A stretch of 64,000 nucleotides of DNA from Pseudomonadota bacterium (GTDB lineage Bacteria; Desulfobacterota; Desulfarculia; Desulfarculales; Desulfarculaceae): NCBI GenBank assembly GCA_018896025.1, contig JAHIND010000006.1, positions 124,001-188,000 on the forward strand, read 5' to 3'. Below the pieces are notes generated by a model. The model was not told where the DNA came from. It made no database searches and saw nothing but the letters and a program-made list of their open reading frames with translations. Below are positions 34,371-43,280 of this stretch, one piece after another. Position numbers and translations under genes: made by a program. Every line of letters begins with the position of its first letter. The first letter of the stretch is position 1.

Positions 34371-37198
34371 ACGAACAAATCCATTTGCCAGGCCCTTCGG
34401 CGGCTCACCACCCTCTCCCGCCGCAAGGCCCCGGCGGGGATCTCCCCCACCAGAGGCGAGGCCTCTCTAGGGCCACCCACCCCGAACAGGCTGCGGGCCT
34501 TGGCCCGGCTGAGGAACAGACTCTGCTTGGCCCTGGTCATGGCCACGTAAAGTAGGCGGCGCTCCTCACCCATGTCCGAGGGCTCGCCCCCGGGCGGCTG
34601 GTAGGGCAGCAGGCCCTCCTCCACCCCCACCACGAATACGGCGGCGAACTCCAGGCCCTTGGCTGCGTGCAAGGTCAAGAGGCTCACCCGCTGGGCCTTG
34701 AAGTCCAGGGGATCGGTCTCGCCCAGGGGCTCCTGGCCAGCCACCTGAAAGGGCACCCCGGCCTGGGCCAGGGCCTGGGCCAGGGGCGCGGCCTGGGCGT
34801 GCAGGCGGTATAGCACCGCTATGTCCCGTGGAGCCAGTTCACCCGCGTCGCTCCGCTCCACCTGGCGCGAATCCAGCCCGCCGGTAAGCTCCACTATCTT
34901 GGCCGCCACCCAGGCCGCCTCGGCCTTGGGGCTGGGTAGCTCGGCCCACACCGGCTTGACTCCTTGCCCAGCCTGGGCGCTGAGGGCCAAACGGCCTGGG
35001 TCGGGGTCCGCGGTCAACAGACCCTGGGCCGCCTCCAGGATGGCCCCGTGGTTGCGGTAGTTGCGGGTGAGACCTATCTCGCGCGCGCCGGAAAAATCCT
35101 GGGCGAAACGCAAAAAGCCCTCGCGGGTGGCCCCCCGGAAGCCGTAGATGGCCTGGTCCGGGTCGCCGATGGCGGTGAGCGAGGCTCCCCCGGCCAGCAG
35201 ATGCGTGAGCAGGCTCACCTGGGCCGGATTGCTGTCCTGGTACTCGTCCACCAGCACATGATCGAAACGCCCGCCCCAGGCCTGGGCCAGGGCCGGGTCC
35301 TCCTCCAGGGCCAACACCGCCCGGCGCACCAGGTCGTCCAGGTCCAGGGCCCCGCGCTGGGCAAGGGCGTTCTCGTAGGCCTGCCACAGGGGGGCCAACT
35401 CGGGGCTTGGCTGAGGATGCACCTGCTGCTTGAGGCGGGTCAGGGCCAGCTCGGCCTGGCCGGGGCGCAGGCCAAGACCGGCGGCAAACTCCTTGATGAT
35501 GGCGGAGCGCTCGTCTTCGCCCAGGATCAAGAGGTCGCCGCCCAGGGCCTGGGAAATTATTTCGCGGCCCAAGGCATGGAAGGTGCTCACCTTGACCAGG
35601 GCAGCGGCGGGGTTCTCCTCGGCCAGGCGCGAGGCCATCTCCCCGGCGGCCTTGCGGGTGAAGGTGATCATAAGCACTCGGCCCGGAGCCGCGCCCTCTT
35701 CCACCAATCCCACGGCCCGCTGCACCAATACCCTGGTCTTGCCCGCGCCGGGGCCGGCCCGCACGATGAGCGGCGCGCCCCGGTGAGCCACAGCCTCTTG
35801 TTGTTCGGGGTTCAACTTGTCCACCGCCGCCTGGGACAGGGACAGCAGCGGCGGGGTGGGTTCGGGCTTATTCAGAGCTTTTTTTTTAAGCTTGCGCTGG
35901 GCCGCCGGGGCGTCGCGCCACAGGCGGCCCTGGCCCTTGAGCTGCTCGCGCTCCTGGGGGTTGAACAGCTTGACCACCCCGAACTGGCCGTCAAAGCCGC
36001 CCTCCAGCACCACCTCGCCGGAGCGCATGCGCCGCACCGCCTCGGACAGCACCGGCCCGCCCACCCGCTCCAACTCTTCCAGAGGGGCCTGGCGCAGGAT
36101 GAAAAGCTCGGGCCCCAGGTCGGCCAGCAATTGTTCCACCGCCTGCACCACGCCCTTGGTGGCCGGGCCCCGCTGCATCACCTCGCCCACCACCTCGCTC
36201 AGGGGCACTATGGACTCGAAGGACGGCGCGTCCGTGGGGCGGTGCCCCTCGGGGCGGTCGGCCAGATCCTCCACCCGGCTGAGCACCCCCACGGTCAGCG
36301 GCTTGCCGCACACCGGGCAGAGCCCGCCCAGCCCGCGGGTCTCGCCGGGCTCCAGGCACACTCCGCATTTGCGGTGGCCGTCCAGGTGGTACTTGCCCTC
36401 GTGGGGGAAAAACTCCAGGGTGCCGGCCAGGCCCTGGCCGTCCGGAGTGTTGATGGCCTGGGCAATGGCGGGATAGGTGGGCTCGCAGTCCAGGAGGTTG
36501 GCCTCCCGGGCCAACTTGGAGGGGCTGTGGGCGTCGGAGTTGCTTATCAGCTTGTAGCGATCCAGGGCGCTGATGCGCCAGTTCATGGGCGGGTCAGAGG
36601 ACAGCCCGGTCTCCAGGGCGTGGATGTGCCCGCTCAGGTCGTCGAAGCACTCCTCCAGGGCGTCGAAGCCGCTCTTGGAGCCGAACAGGCTGAACCAGGG
36701 GGTCCACACGTGGGCGGGGATGAAGATGACGTCCGGGGCCTCGTCCAGGCACAGCTCCAACAGGTCGCGGGTGTCCAGTCCCAGGATGGGCCGCCCGTCG
36801 CTGGTGATGTTGCCCAGGCGGTCCAAGCGGTTGTTGATGCGCCGGGCGGCCGCGAAGTCGGGCACCAGGATCAGGGAGTGGACCTTGCGGGTCACCCCGT
36901 GGCGCTTGTAGATGGTGCTGATTTCGCCGGAAAGCAGGAAACGCACCGGGGCGCGGCAGGGGCCGGGCACCTCGCTTCCCAGGGGGGCGGCCAACTCGGG
37001 ACGCAGCTCGTAGGCCCCGTCGCCGGTGGCCACCAGCTTTTCCTCCAACTCGTCCAGCCAGGCGGGATGGGTGAAGTCGCCGGTGCCCAACAGCCCGATG
37101 CCCTTGCGCTGGGCCGCGCTCCAAAGATTCTCGGGGTTCAGGCTCTTGGCCGTGGCCCGGGAATAGCGCGAATGTATGTGCAGATCGGCGATCAACAT
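34367..37198 (-). CDS. Fusion of EndoQ-like PHP endonuclease and UvrD-family helicase
   Basis: 943 residues. Residues 1-235 are a PHP phosphoesterase domain with the metal ligands in order: Asp5, His7, His9, Asp41, Glu92, His107, His163, Asp222, His224. A four-cysteine zinc site (Cys278, Cys281, Cys294, Cys297) follows, then a helical region to about 420, the layout of endonuclease Q, which nicks DNA at uracil, hypoxanthine and other damaged bases. After a lysine-rich linker (about 430-455) comes a UvrD/Rep helicase: Walker A GPGAGKT (482-488), VLVDEYQDSNPAQ, GDPDQAIYGFRG, LTLHAAKGLEF and RRLLYVAMTRAK. The combination suggests coupled nicking and unwinding in repair of deaminated DNA; this is inference. 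Confidence 0.88.
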   Translation of the reverse strand: MLIADLHIHSRYSRATAKSLNPENLWSAAQRKGIGLLGTGDFTHPAWLDELEEKLVATGDGAYELRPELAAPLGSEVPGPCRAPVRFLLSGEISTIYKRHGVTRKVHSLILVPDFAAARRINNRLDRLGNITSDGRPILGLDTRDLLELCLDEAPDVIFIPAHVWTPWFSLFGSKSGFDALEECFDDLSGHIHALETGLSSDPPMNWRISALDRYKLISNSDAHSPSKLAREANLLDCEPTYPAIAQAINTPDGQGLAGTLEFFPHEGKYHLDGHRKCGVCLEPGETRGLGGLCPVCGKPLTVGVLSRVEDLADRPEGHRPTDAPSFESIVPLSEVVGEVMQRGPATKGVVQAVEQLLADLGPELFILRQAPLEELERVGGPVLSEAVRRMRSGEVVLEGGFDGQFGVVKLFNPQEREQLKGQGRLWRDAPAAQRKLKKKALNKPEPTPPLLSLSQAAVDKLNPEQQEAVAHRGAPLIVRAGPGAGKTRVLVQRAVGLVEEGAAPGRVLMITFTRKAAGEMASRLAEENPAAALVKVSTFHALGREIISQALGGDLLILGEDERSAIIKEFAAGLGLRPGQAELALTRLKQQVHPQPSPELAPLWQAYENALAQRGALDLDDLVRRAVLALEEDPALAQAWGGRFDHVLVDEYQDSNPAQVSLLTHLLAGGASLTAIGDPDQAIYGFRGATREGFLRFAQDFSGAREIGLTRNYRNHGAILEAAQGLLTADPDPGRLALSAQAGQGVKPVWAELPSPKAEAAWVAAKIVELTGGLDSRQVERSDAGELAPRDIAVLYRLHAQAAPLAQALAQAGVPFQVAGQEPLGETDPLDFKAQRVSLLTLHAAKGLEFAAVFVVGVEEGLLPYQPPGGEPSDMGEERRLLYVAMTRAKQSLFLSRAKARSLFGVGGPREASPLVGEIPAGALRRERVVSRRRAWQMDLFV

Positions 37199-37290
37199 GG
37201 CTCAAAAGGCTAACGCGGCCGGGCTCGGGAAGCAAGAAATCAATTGCTTTGCGCTCTTTGCAGTTTTTTAGTGACTAATTTGCAGTCCGC

Positions 37291-37319
37291 TTGTGTCGAA
37301 TTCCGGTCAGTGTTAAGAT
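37291..37319 (+). promoter_or_regulatory. Promoter for the sigma-54 response regulator gene
   Basis: TTGTGT (37291-37296), 17-base spacer, TAAGAT (37314-37319). It lies in the 225-base divergent region shared with the EndoQ-like/UvrD gene. Confidence 0.5.
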
Positions 37320-37423
37320 GCGACAGTTAACCGGGAGCGAACCATGGCCTCATCGCGGCAAAATATCCCCACATTTTCCAACGGCTCGGGCCCTTGCCTG
37401 CCGCCCTGCCCTGGGGAGGCCTC

Positions 37424-38878
37424 ATGACCGACGCGCCCCTGCCACGGGTAAAACCCCACGCCAGGGTGCTGGTGGTGGAGGACGACGCCGACTCAGCCCT
37501 GCTCTTCGCCGCCCTCATGGAGTCCGAGGGACACGAGGCGGTGAAGGCGGCCAGCGGCGAGGAAGCCCTGGAGCGCCTGGCCGAGGACAGCGACTTCGAT
37601 CTGGTGCTCCTGGATCTGGTGCTGCCCGGCGTGGGCGGCTGGGAGGTGCTGGAGCACCTCAAGACCGACGGCAAGCTGCGCTACGTGCCGGTGGTGGTGC
37701 TTTCGGCCCTGGACGACAAGGCCACCACCATCAAGGCCCTGGAGCTGGGGGCCGAGGATTTCCTCACCAAGCCGGTGGACGTGGAGCGCATGCTTTCCAG
37801 GGTGCGGGTGATGCTCAGGATCCGCAGCCTGTATGAGGACCTCATCCACGAGCGCTCCGGCCGCCAGCACGCTCAGCGCAGCCTGGCCATGCGCCGCTAC
37901 CTCAGCCAAGTCATGGGCGGCTCCAACCAGGTGCAGGAGTTGGCCGACGTTTTGGAAAACGTGGTGGACACCGACGCCACGGTGCTCCTGGAGGGCGAGA
38001 GCGGCACCGGCAAGGGCCTGCTGGCCGAAACGGTGCACCGCTTTTCCCGGCGCAACACCGGCCCCATGGTGGTGGTCAACTGCTCGGCCTATCCCGAGAC
38101 CCTGCTCAGCTCCGAACTGTTCGGCCACGAAAAAGGCGCCTTCACCGGGGCCATCCGCCGCAAGCCGGGGCGCTTCGAGCTGGCCCACGGCGGCACCATC
38201 TTCCTGGACGAGATCGCCGAGATCAGCCCCCTGACCCAGCTCACTCTGCTCCGAGTCATCCAGGACCGCCAGTTCGAGCGGGTGGGCGGCGAGAGGACCA
38301 TCACCGCGGACGTGCGCCTCTTGGCCGCCACCAACAAGCCCCTGGCCGGCATGGTGGAAAGGGGCCTGTTCCGCGAGGATCTTTTCTACCGCCTCAACGT
38401 GGTGCGCCTGGAGGTGCCCTCCCTGCGCGAGCGGCCCGAGGACATCCCTTTCCTGGCCAACAGCTTTTTGATCGCCCAGGCCGAAGGCCTCAACAAGACC
38501 ATCTACGGCTTCGAGCGCGAGGCCCTGGCCCGGCTCATGTCCTACTCCTGGCCGGGCAACGTGCGCGAGCTGAAGAACGTGGTGGAGCACGCGGCGCTCA
38601 TGTGCCGAAACGACGTGATTTGCCTGGCCAACCTGCCCTCGCGCCTGGCCGGGGACAAGGCCCTGGGCTCCGGCGGCGGCGCGGCCGCGCCGGTGGGACG
38701 GTTGTGGGACAACGAGCGGGAGATCATCGCCCACACCCTGGAGCAGGTGGGCTGGAACAAATACCGGGCGGCCCAGGTGTTGGGCATCGCCCGCTCCACC
38801 CTCTACGGCAAGATAAAAAAGCACGGCCTCACTCCCCCGGAGGGAAGCGAGGCCCAGGCAAGCCAGCCGGAATCCTAG
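37424..38878 (+). CDS. Sigma-54-dependent response regulator (NtrC family)
   Basis: 484 residues from the ATG at 37424, which has GGGGAGG upstream; a TTG ten codons earlier lacks such a site. The receiver has VVEDDADS, acceptor LVLLDLVLPG, LSALDD and KPVDV. The AAA+ domain has GESGTGKGLLAETV, the sigma-54 loop KGAFTGA and GTIFLDEIAEI. The C-terminus is a Fis-type helix-turn-helix (GWNKYRAAQVLGIARSTLYGKIKKHGL). No kinase gene is adjacent, so its partner is elsewhere or the EndoQ-like/UvrD gene shares its control. It ends in a four-base overlap with the convergent CMD gene. Confidence 0.9.
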   Translation: MTDAPLPRVKPHARVLVVEDDADSALLFAALMESEGHEAVKAASGEEALERLAEDSDFDLVLLDLVLPGVGGWEVLEHLKTDGKLRYVPVVVLSALDDKATTIKALELGAEDFLTKPVDVERMLSRVRVMLRIRSLYEDLIHERSGRQHAQRSLAMRRYLSQVMGGSNQVQELADVLENVVDTDATVLLEGESGTGKGLLAETVHRFSRRNTGPMVVVNCSAYPETLLSSELFGHEKGAFTGAIRRKPGRFELAHGGTIFLDEIAEISPLTQLTLLRVIQDRQFERVGGERTITADVRLLAATNKPLAGMVERGLFREDLFYRLNVVRLEVPSLRERPEDIPFLANSFLIAQAEGLNKTIYGFEREALARLMSYSWPGNVRELKNVVEHAALMCRNDVICLANLPSRLAGDKALGSGGGAAAPVGRLWDNEREIIAHTLEQVGWNKYRAAQVLGIARSTLYGKIKKHGLTPPEGSEAQASQPES

Positions 38879-39435
38879 GTCGCTTTGCGCAGGCTCAACT
38901 CCTGGGCCGCCCCCTCGGGCGCGGGCACCTGGAACACGTTGAGGGTGAGCGCCACCAGGCAGTAGTAGCCCACGATGCCGGTGAGCTCCACCATGCCCTG
39001 CTCCCCCAACAACTCCAAGCAACGGCCATAGGTGGCATCATCCACCGAGGTCTGCTCCAGGGCCTGGCGGCAGAAGGCGTACACCGCCGCCTCGTCAGCG
39101 GCTTCGAACTCAGGCTCGATCTTGTAGTTGATGCTGGTGATGACCTCCGGGTCCAGGCCCGCCTGGCGGGCGAAGGGCTCGTGAATGGCCCACTCAGCCG
39201 CGCAGTTCCAATGGCGCGATCCCACTAGGATGGCCAACTCTGACAAGCGGCGCTCCAGGGTGCTGTGCAGGCGGAGCTGCTCCCCCAGGCGCGAGGCCCA
39301 GCGGGCCATCTCCGGGGCCCGCAGCCACACGTTGAAGGGCCCGGCCGGGCTGGGGCGGCCCGAAACCACCTCCTGCCATATCTCGGCCTGCTGAGGGGTC
39401 ATCTGCTCCGGGGCTAGTTCTTCTATCCTGGCCAT
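38875..39435 (-). CDS. Carboxymuconolactone decarboxylase-like (AhpD fold) protein
   Basis: 186 residues, all-helical CMD/AhpD fold: LERRLSELAILVGSRHWNCAAEWAIHEPFARQAGLDPEVI, then a C-terminal region with ELTGIVGYYCLVALTLNVFQVP. Only one cysteine is found at the position where AhpD has CxxC, so peroxidase-like chemistry is unlikely; lactone decarboxylase-like or unknown activity is possible. The ATG at 39435 follows GGGAG. It lies 70 bases downstream of the Lon-like gene on the same strand and may be cotranscribed with it. Confidence 0.82.
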   Translation of the reverse strand: MARIEELAPEQMTPQQAEIWQEVVSGRPSPAGPFNVWLRAPEMARWASRLGEQLRLHSTLERRLSELAILVGSRHWNCAAEWAIHEPFARQAGLDPEVITSINYKIEPEFEAADEAAVYAFCRQALEQTSVDDATYGRCLELLGEQGMVELTGIVGYYCLVALTLNVFQVPAPEGAAQELSLRKAT

Positions 39436-39503
39436 TAGCCAAAACTCCCGCGCCAAGGGCGCAAAAAACGGCCCCCGGATTTCGTCTCCGGGGGCCGTGG
39501 GCT

Positions 39504-41906
39504 TTACTTGTCCTTGCCGGCCATGTCCTTCACCGCCTGGCGCATGGCCTCCAACTGCTGCTCGGCCAGGTAGTTCACCGAGCCCTCGGGGAAGGCCCCG
39601 TCCTCGCCGCGCTCCCCGGCGGGCAGGCCGGTGAACAGCTCCAGGGCCTGATCCATGGTGTCCACCGCGTACACCGCGAACTTGCCCTCTTTCACCGCGG
39701 CCACCACGTCGGGATGCAGCATCAGGTTCTTGAGGTTGGCCGAGGGGATCACCACCCCCTGCTTGCCGGTGAGGCCTCGCTTTTCGCACAGGCGGAAGAA
39801 GCCTTCGATTTTGAGGTTCACCCCGCCGATGGCTTGGGCACGGCCGTGCTGGTCCATGCTGCCGGTGATGGCCAAATCTTGGCGCAAGGGCAGTTCGGCC
39901 AGTTCGGAGATAAGGGTGATGACCTCGGCCAGGGAGGCGGAGTCGCCGTCCACGGTGCCGTAGCTCTGTTCGAACACCAGGCTGGCGGTCAGGGCCATGG
40001 GGCCCCGGCGGGCGAAACGTTGGCGCAGAAAGCCGCCGATAATCAGCACGCCCTTGTTGTGGAAGGGCCCCGACAGGTCGGCCTCGCGGTCGATGTTGGT
40101 GACCCCCTCCTTGCCCAGGCCCACGCTGGCCGAGATGCGGCTGGGGCTGCCAAAGGCGTAGTCGCCCATATCGTACACCGCCAGGCCGTTTATCTGGCCT
40201 TGGACGCTGCCCTCGGTGGCAATGTTGATGAACCCACGGGTGGTGGCTTTGCGAAGGTGCTCTTCCATCATGGCCCCGCGCCGCCGCCGCCCGGCGATGG
40301 CCGTGGCCACGTCCGCGGCGGCGATGTGCTCGCGGCCCGCCTCGCCGGCGTGGAAGTTGCTCTCTTTGACCAGGTCCTCCAGGTCGGCCAGACGCAGGGT
40401 CAAGTGCTCGCTGTCGCCGGACATCTCCGAAGCCCGCTCTATGAGCCGAGCCACCGCGCCGCGGTGCAAGGGCCGCAACTGGCGGCGGAGGGCGATCTGG
40501 CACAGGTGGTTGATGAACTCGCTCACCTCCTGCTCACCCCAGTCCATGTACTCGCTCATCTGCGCGCGCACCTTGAACAGCTTGGGGAACTGTTGGTCGT
40601 GCACGTAGAGCAGGTGGTAGAGCTGGCTGTCGCCCACCAGCACCACCTTTAGGTTAAGGGGAATGGGCTCGGGCCGTAGCGTCCGGGTTATCATGTAGCC
40701 CAGTTGCTCCATGACGTCTTCCATCTTCACCTTGCGGTCCCGAAGCGCCCGCTTGAGCCCCTCCCAGGGCAGCCAGTAGCGCAGCAGATCCATGACCGGC
40801 AGCACCAGATAGCCGCCGTTGGCCCGGTGCAGGGCGCCGGGCTTGAGCAGGGTGAAGTCGGTGAGCAGAGCCCCGAACTGGGCCTGGCGCTCGATACGGC
40901 CAAAGAGGTTGGGGTAGGTGGGGTTGTGCTCCACCACCACCGGCGCGCCCTTGGTGGCCGAGTTGTCCACGAACACGTTCACCTGGTATTCGCGGAAGTC
41001 CGGCTCTTCGGTGGGCATGGGAAAGGGCAGCGGCGATTTGTCCTTGTGCTTGAAGTTCTCGTAGTTGGTAACCAGGTCCTGCTGCACCTGCTCCAGATAG
41101 TCCAGCACCGGCTGCTGCCCGGCATATTCCTGCTGCATGTCGCTCAACATGTGGCCCACCGCCTGGAGCACCATCTCCTTGTCCAGGCCGCTCAGGGCCT
41201 CGTGCAGATCTTTCTCCTTGGCGTTGACCGCGCGCAGGGCCTCGGTGACCTTGGCCTGGATCACGTCGCTCTTCTTGCGCAGCTGTTCGCGCTCCTCCTC
41301 GTTCATCTCCCGGAGGGTGTTGTCGGGCAGGGGCTCGCCGTCCTCCCCGGCCGGGGCCACCATGATCCCGGTGGGCTCGAACTTGAGCACGTAGCCCTGC
41401 TCCCTGGCCTGGGAGTCCAGGCCCGCGAAGATGTCGCTACGGGCCCGTTTGAACTCGGAGGTCAGGTTGTCCTTGCGCCGGGAATAGTCCTCGCCCTCGA
41501 ACAGCTCGGGGATCGCGGCCTTCATGTTGTCCAGGAGCTTGCTCATCTGCTTGGCCAGGCGGCGCCCACCGCCCGGCGGCAGGCTCAGGGCCTTGGGCTC
41601 GTCGGGCTCCTGGAAGTTGTGCACGTACACCCAGTCCGGCGGCGGCTCCTGTTCGGCGGCCAACCGGTTCAGGAAAGTGGTCACCAGGTGGGTTTTGCCG
41701 GTGCGCTGGGGGCCGGCCACGTAGACGTGGAAATCCATGTCTTTCATGGCCAGGCCAAAGCTCAGCGCCTCTTTGGCCCGGGCCTGTCCCAAGACCGAAT
41801 CCAGACAATCGGGGGCCTTGTCGCTGGTTTCAAAGGGAACCAAGGCGGGGTCGAAAACCCGCCGCAGTTGAGAAACGTCCAAAGGCTGAGGGGTGGATGA
41901 AGGCAT
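39504..41906 (-). CDS. Lon-like ATP-dependent protease (LonB/AAA + S16 family)
   Basis: 800 residues from the ATG at 41906 (GGGAG upstream; a TTG nine codons earlier is weaker). Walker A GPQRTGKT (65-72) is followed by a long coiled-coil insertion (about 120-290), the second half of the AAA module (RANGGYLVLPVMDLL), and a C-terminal S16 protease domain with catalytic Ser656 (DGDSAS) and Lys699 (GGVNLKIEGF). Unlike classical Lon there is no N-terminal LAN domain and no membrane helix is visible. It degrades unknown substrates. A degenerate receiver gene lies 99 bases upstream on the same strand. Confidence 0.9.
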   Translation of the reverse strand: MPSSTPQPLDVSQLRRVFDPALVPFETSDKAPDCLDSVLGQARAKEALSFGLAMKDMDFHVYVAGPQRTGKTHLVTTFLNRLAAEQEPPPDWVYVHNFQEPDEPKALSLPPGGGRRLAKQMSKLLDNMKAAIPELFEGEDYSRRKDNLTSEFKRARSDIFAGLDSQAREQGYVLKFEPTGIMVAPAGEDGEPLPDNTLREMNEEEREQLRKKSDVIQAKVTEALRAVNAKEKDLHEALSGLDKEMVLQAVGHMLSDMQQEYAGQQPVLDYLEQVQQDLVTNYENFKHKDKSPLPFPMPTEEPDFREYQVNVFVDNSATKGAPVVVEHNPTYPNLFGRIERQAQFGALLTDFTLLKPGALHRANGGYLVLPVMDLLRYWLPWEGLKRALRDRKVKMEDVMEQLGYMITRTLRPEPIPLNLKVVLVGDSQLYHLLYVHDQQFPKLFKVRAQMSEYMDWGEQEVSEFINHLCQIALRRQLRPLHRGAVARLIERASEMSGDSEHLTLRLADLEDLVKESNFHAGEAGREHIAAADVATAIAGRRRRGAMMEEHLRKATTRGFINIATEGSVQGQINGLAVYDMGDYAFGSPSRISASVGLGKEGVTNIDREADLSGPFHNKGVLIIGGFLRQRFARRGPMALTASLVFEQSYGTVDGDSASLAEVITLISELAELPLRQDLAITGSMDQHGRAQAIGGVNLKIEGFFRLCEKRGLTGKQGVVIPSANLKNLMLHPDVVAAVKEGKFAVYAVDTMDQALELFTGLPAGERGEDGAFPEGSVNYLAEQQLEAMRQAVKDMAGKDK

Positions 41907-42005
41907 GGCGCGCTCCCGCCCGAGGTTCAACAATAAGATGAGTTGTCAGTCAGGCAATAGGATAGCACATGCCGGGGAGAGTCGGCGGAGGAGCAAAGGC
42001 GGGAA

Positions 42006-42377
42006 TCAGCAGTTGCCGCCGGTGTGCTGCCACCAGGCGGTGTTGGCCATGTCCCGCAGGCGGTCCACCAGATCGCTGAGGTCGGAAGACTTGTCCAGGA
42101 CCGAGAGGCCCTCGATGGGCGGCGGGCGGCGGCAATGGCGTCCCAGCAGAACCACCCCGCCCTCGTGCACCTGGCGCAGGTGGTCCATCCAATTCTCCAG
42201 GCGTCCGCCCACAAGGTCTAGGTTGGTTACCAGCACATGGGCCGGAGCGCCTTCGAGGGTGCGCAAGGCCCGTCTCAAATCCGAACGCACCTCCACCCTG
42301 AAGCCGGCGTCTTCCAGCTCTTCACGATACAAGCGGGCCAGGCTGGGGTCGCTTTCAACGACCATTATTTGCAGCAT
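42006..42377 (-). CDS. Stand-alone degenerate receiver domain protein
   Basis: 123 residues with a receiver fold: MLQIMVVESDPSLARLYREELEDAGF, then AHVLVTNLDLVGG, VLLGRH and a final helix. The acidic pair survives as Glu8/Asp10, but the acceptor position is Asn (VTN) and the conserved Lys region reads LDKSSDL. Phosphorylation is therefore doubtful; a phosphorylation-independent adaptor role is possible. It precedes the Lon-like gene and could be an adaptor or regulator for it, which is speculation. Confidence 0.65.
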   Translation of the reverse strand: MLQIMVVESDPSLARLYREELEDAGFRVEVRSDLRRALRTLEGAPAHVLVTNLDLVGGRLENWMDHLRQVHEGGVVLLGRHCRRPPPIEGLSVLDKSSDLSDLVDRLRDMANTAWWQHTGGNC

Positions 42378-42820
42378 GGCTTTACCTCGCAGGGTTAGCT
42401 AGGGCAGTCTGTCATCGATGAATTTTGCCTCTAATCATATGCAAAAAGAGGACCATGGCCGGGGTTAGGCTTTTCGGGGAGTTAGGCCCACCCGCCCGCC
42501 CTAATTTGTCCGAAATTCGACAGGGAGCCAATCCATCGATCTGGACAGCCGGCATTTAGTGTCTAACTTGGAGCTTAATGGTATCTGTTCGATTTTAGTC
42601 ATGTGTCTGCATTTGGACATATCACCAAGCCTTCCCCGAACATGGCGTAATTGATTTCGCCTGACTACGCATTTTAATCATTTTCCAATGCATTTCTTTA
42701 TTTATCAGCATGTTAACGGTAGAGGCCATCCACCTCAAAAGCCTGACAAATGGGTATGGCACCTTTTTTGCTTTAGTGAGAGGCAGTATCAAAAACTATG
42801 AACCGGCAAGGGGGACTTCA
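42378..42820. other. 443-base intergenic region without a convincing gene
   Basis: Separates the minus-strand receiver from the plus-strand small Cys protein. An ORF could extend the downstream gene to 42710, but without a ribosome binding site. TTGATT (42651-42656) with TTAATC (42674-42679) is a weak promoter candidate. I see no repeat or RNA structure of note. Confidence 0.5.
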
Positions 42821-43111
42821 ATGAGGCGTTTCAAGAGGACCCGTAAGCAGCAATTCATCCCCAACATCAACACCGAAGACTGGTTGGCTCAAAATCCCAA
42901 CGCGATGATCCAGTGCCCCAGCCAGCCTGGCGGTTTGAAGCTTACCCGCGAATCCTGCGCCAAACGATACATGACTGCCAACGAACCCCGCTGGTCGAAC
43001 ATAGGAGCCGAACCCTTCCACATCTTTGTGTTCAAAATGAACCTGGTAGCTTGCCGCAAATGCGAAATTGGATCCGGGTTCGCCAAGGAGTTGAAGGTGA
43101 AGGCAGCTTAG
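42821..43111 (+). CDS. Small basic cysteine-containing protein of unknown function
   Basis: 96 residues from the ATG at 42821, chosen because AAGGGGGA lies just upstream. It begins MRRFKRTRKQQF and has four cysteines: one in MIQCPSQPGG, one in ESCAKRY and two in a CRKC pair, which could form a zinc ribbon. It is basic (many Arg/Lys), so nucleic-acid binding is possible. I do not recognise the family. It is monocistronic with a strong terminator. Confidence 0.6.
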   Translation: MRRFKRTRKQQFIPNINTEDWLAQNPNAMIQCPSQPGGLKLTRESCAKRYMTANEPRWSNIGAEPFHIFVFKMNLVACRKCEIGSGFAKELKVKAA

Positions 43112-43165
43112 CACTCTCTGTTTCCCTCCTCGTGTAGAGGCGGACGGATCACCCCCCCGCCCGCC

Positions 43166-43198
43166 AGGGCCCGCGCCAAATGCGCGGGCCCTTTTTTT
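43166..43198 (+). terminator. Terminator after the small Cys protein gene
   Basis: Perfect 11-bp stem AGGGCCCGCGC/GCGCGGGCCCT (43166-43176, 43182-43192), loop CAAAT, and a seven-T run. Confidence 0.9.
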
Positions 43199-43212
43199 GC
43201 GCGCGCGCCGGG

Positions 43213-43241
43213 TTGCCAGGCAGCCCCCATACCCTTAAAAT
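43213..43241 (+). promoter_or_regulatory. Promoter for the aconitase gene
   Basis: TTGCCA (43213-43218), 17-base spacer, TAAAAT (43236-43241). The leader would be about 33 bases. Confidence 0.55.
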
Positions 43242-43280
43242 GTCTTGGTTTGGGCCTGAACTACAATTTTGGAGCAATTA

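Noticed and set aside
34964-37213. 749-residue plus-strand ORF opposite the EndoQ-like/UvrD gene
   Set aside because: Low-complexity His/Gly/Leu-rich translation typical of antisense frames; the minus strand has full catalytic motifs.
38875-40503. 542-residue open frame on the minus strand spanning the CMD gene and part of the Lon-like gene
   Set aside because: Only its last 186 codons encode a recognisable protein (start at 39435); the earlier part is a low-complexity shadow of the Lon-like protease frame.
42710-42820. 37-codon N-terminal extension of the small Cys protein
   Set aside because: No ribosome binding site at 42710, composition unlike the rest, and a good site before the ATG at 42821.
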